Part shown: positions 5,280 through 5,770 of the stretch, one piece after another
How the letters are laid out: each line of letters begins with the position of its first letter
Position numbering within the stretch: the first letter of the stretch is position 1
Source: Bacillota bacterium
GTDB lineage: Bacteria > Bacillota > Clostridia > Christensenellales > Aristaeellaceae
DNA length: 5,770 nucleotides
NCBI GenBank assembly: GCA_023443705.1
Contig: JAEZTD010000290.1
Span: forward strand, 1 to 5,770
Reading direction: 5' to 3'
Notes under the pieces: generated by a model
The model's input: only the letters and a program-made list of their open reading frames with translations
What the model was told of the DNA's origin: nothing
Databases searched by the model: none
Program-made: the position numbers and the translations under genes

Positions 5280-5325
5280 CCCGGACGCCGCGCGATGGTT
5301 CGCGCTTTGCGCCCGGGGTTATTAT
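5278..5325 (+). terminator. Compound stem-loop ending the transporter operon
   Basis: The outer arms ACCCCGG (5278-5284) and CCGGGGT (5313-5319) enclose CGC/GCG pairs (5286-5288 with 5309-5311). They also enclose a perfect inner hairpin, GCGCGA (5290-5295) with TCGCGC (5300-5305), loop TGGT. The 3' side runs into TTATTATAT, an interrupted U-tract. Position and structure fit an intrinsic terminator of the ABC operon. TATTAT (5320-5325) could also serve as a -10 element for the next gene, but no good -35 is seen. Confidence 0.6.
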
Positions 5326-5332
5326 ATGAAAG

Positions 5333-5384
5333 TGCCCCGCGGTTCCATGGAATGTTGCGTTGCCGAAGAAATCGCTTCGGGGCA
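5333..5384 (+). promoter_or_regulatory. Structured leader upstream of the CopZ-like gene
   Basis: TGCCCCG (5333-5339) is complementary to CGGGGCA (5378-5384). The local hairpin CCGAAG (5363-5368) with CTTCGG (5375-5380) competes with this by sharing 5378-5380. A perfect 10-base palindrome, TTCCATGGAA, is at 5343-5352. No U-tract follows, and the downstream ribosome binding site is not visibly included. Whether the leader regulates anything is unknown. Confidence 0.35.
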
Positions 5385-5428
5385 GGAAAAACGCCCGGAG
5401 AGGGCGAATAGAAAATCAAACGGTTCCG

Positions 5429-5434
5429 AGGAGG
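5429..5434 (+). promoter_or_regulatory. Ribosome binding site of the CopZ-like gene
   Basis: A perfect AGGAGG 8 bases before ATG at 5443. It sets the start, although the same frame is open upstream to 5326. Confidence 0.85.
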
Positions 5435-5442
5435 AGAAGATC

Positions 5443-5643
5443 ATGGCGAAGACCATTCACATCGAAGGCATGAGCTGCGGCCACTGCGCCGCCCACGTCG
5501 AGCGGGCGCTTCGGGGCATCGGCCTCGACGCGACGGTGGATCTTGCGAAGAAGACCGCCACCGTGTCCGGCGGCGCCGCGTCGGAGGAGGCCATCCGGGC
5601 GGCCGTCGACGAAGCCGGGTATGAGGTTACGAAAGTCGACTGA
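5443..5643 (+). CDS. copZ: CopZ-like heavy-metal-associated (HMA) protein
   Basis: A 66-residue single-domain cytoplasmic protein of the HMA family, the size of CopZ/Atx1-type copper chaperones. These bind one Cu(I) and hand it to a P-type copper ATPase or a metal-sensing repressor. The metal site is GMSCGHC at residues 9-15, with Cys12 and Cys15 as ligands, in the loop before the first helix (AAHVERALRGI). A strand (DATVDLAKKTATVSG), the second helix (EEAIRAAVDEAGY) and a final strand (EVTKVD) complete the ferredoxin-like beta-alpha-beta-beta-alpha-beta fold. The usual partner, a CopA-type ATPase or CsoR/CopY-type repressor, is not in the window; it could lie beyond the right edge or elsewhere. 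The gene is separated from the transporter by a terminator-like structure and is probably its own unit. Mercury or other soft-metal binding is the main alternative. Confidence 0.9.
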   Translation: MAKTIHIEGMSCGHCAAHVERALRGIGLDATVDLAKKTATVSGGAASEEAIRAAVDEAGYEVTKVD

Positions 5644-5770
5644 TACCAATCCGAAACATTAATTCTTCGTCGGACCGGATCTTTTCGCCGAGAACTGTGT
5701 CGCCATCCGCTCGACGTAGCCTGCATTTCACGCCAAAGGCGTATCCCGCAGGGACGCCTCGCTCCGGCTC
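5627..5770 (-). other. Minus-strand open frame running off the window edge, or dispersed repeat
   Basis: On the minus strand a frame is open from the window end to a TAA at 5629-5627, giving 47 residues without a start, including GVPAGYAFGVKCRL and GEKIRSDEELMFRIGIS. It would be convergent with copZ and overlap its last 17 bases. I do not recognise a domain. The same DNA contains compact hairpins at 5731-5758 and has more A/T than its surroundings at 5644-5690, so a non-coding repeated element is as likely as the tail of a gene. Confidence 0.25.
5731..5758. repeat. Two mutually exclusive hairpins at the right edge
   Basis: CGCC AAA GGCG (5731-5741) is a 4-pair hairpin. GGCG (5738-5741) can instead pair with CGCC (5755-5758), extended inward by TCCC (5744-5747) with GGGA (5751-5754), loop GCA. 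Such compact GC structures are common in dispersed palindromic repeats. Confidence 0.4.

Noticed and set aside
5326..5442. N-terminal extension of the CopZ-like protein (starts at 5326 or 5347, containing a Cys-Cys pair)
   Set aside because: The frame is open, but it has no ribosome binding site, passes through palindromes, and is followed by a perfect AGGAGG at the right distance from ATG 5443, which gives the standard 66-residue CopZ size.

Overview
This window looks like a chromosomal piece of a GC-rich member of the Bacillota, probably a gut-type Clostridia lineage. That is an inference from high GC, strong AGGAGG-like ribosome binding sites, GTG and TTG starts, and a PepV-type dipeptidase. 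No rRNA, tRNA, CRISPR array, transposase or phage gene is visible. All seven confident genes are on the + strand; nearly all of the long minus-strand open frames are shadows produced by the GC bias.

Region 1 (about 52-2722) reads as one transcription unit: tadA (tRNA adenosine deaminase), a PepV/Sapep-type M20 dipeptidase overlapping tadA by 35 bases, and 13 bases later a GTG-started regulator with an N-terminal XRE-type helix-turn-helix and a C-terminal domain resembling the LexA/S24 fold but apparently lacking the nucleophilic serine. A long GC-rich stem-loop closes the unit.

Region 2 (about 2757-5325) is a complete amino-acid ABC importer of the polar amino acid family: a periplasmic-type binding protein, a HisM/GlnP-type permease and a GlnQ/HisP-type ATPase. 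It has its own promoter (perfect TATAAT) with two small inverted repeats placed like operators. The binding-protein gene is separated from the permease by 280 non-coding bases holding a chain of stem-loops, including a terminator-like one. This suggests the binding protein is made in excess over the membrane components. The permease and ATPase genes overlap by 14 bases. The binding protein has no cysteine at all, so it cannot be an ordinary lipoprotein.

Region 3 (about 5253-5770) holds stem-loops after the transporter, a leader with alternately complementary GC blocks, a 66-residue CopZ-like heavy-metal-binding protein, and a 3' edge with small hairpins and a minus-strand frame that stays open to the window end. 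That last piece may be the tail of a convergent gene or a dispersed repeat.

No clearly new multi-gene system is present. The features most worth a second look are the LexA-like regulator with an altered catalytic site, the hairpin chain inside the transporter operon, and the non-lipoprotein binding protein.
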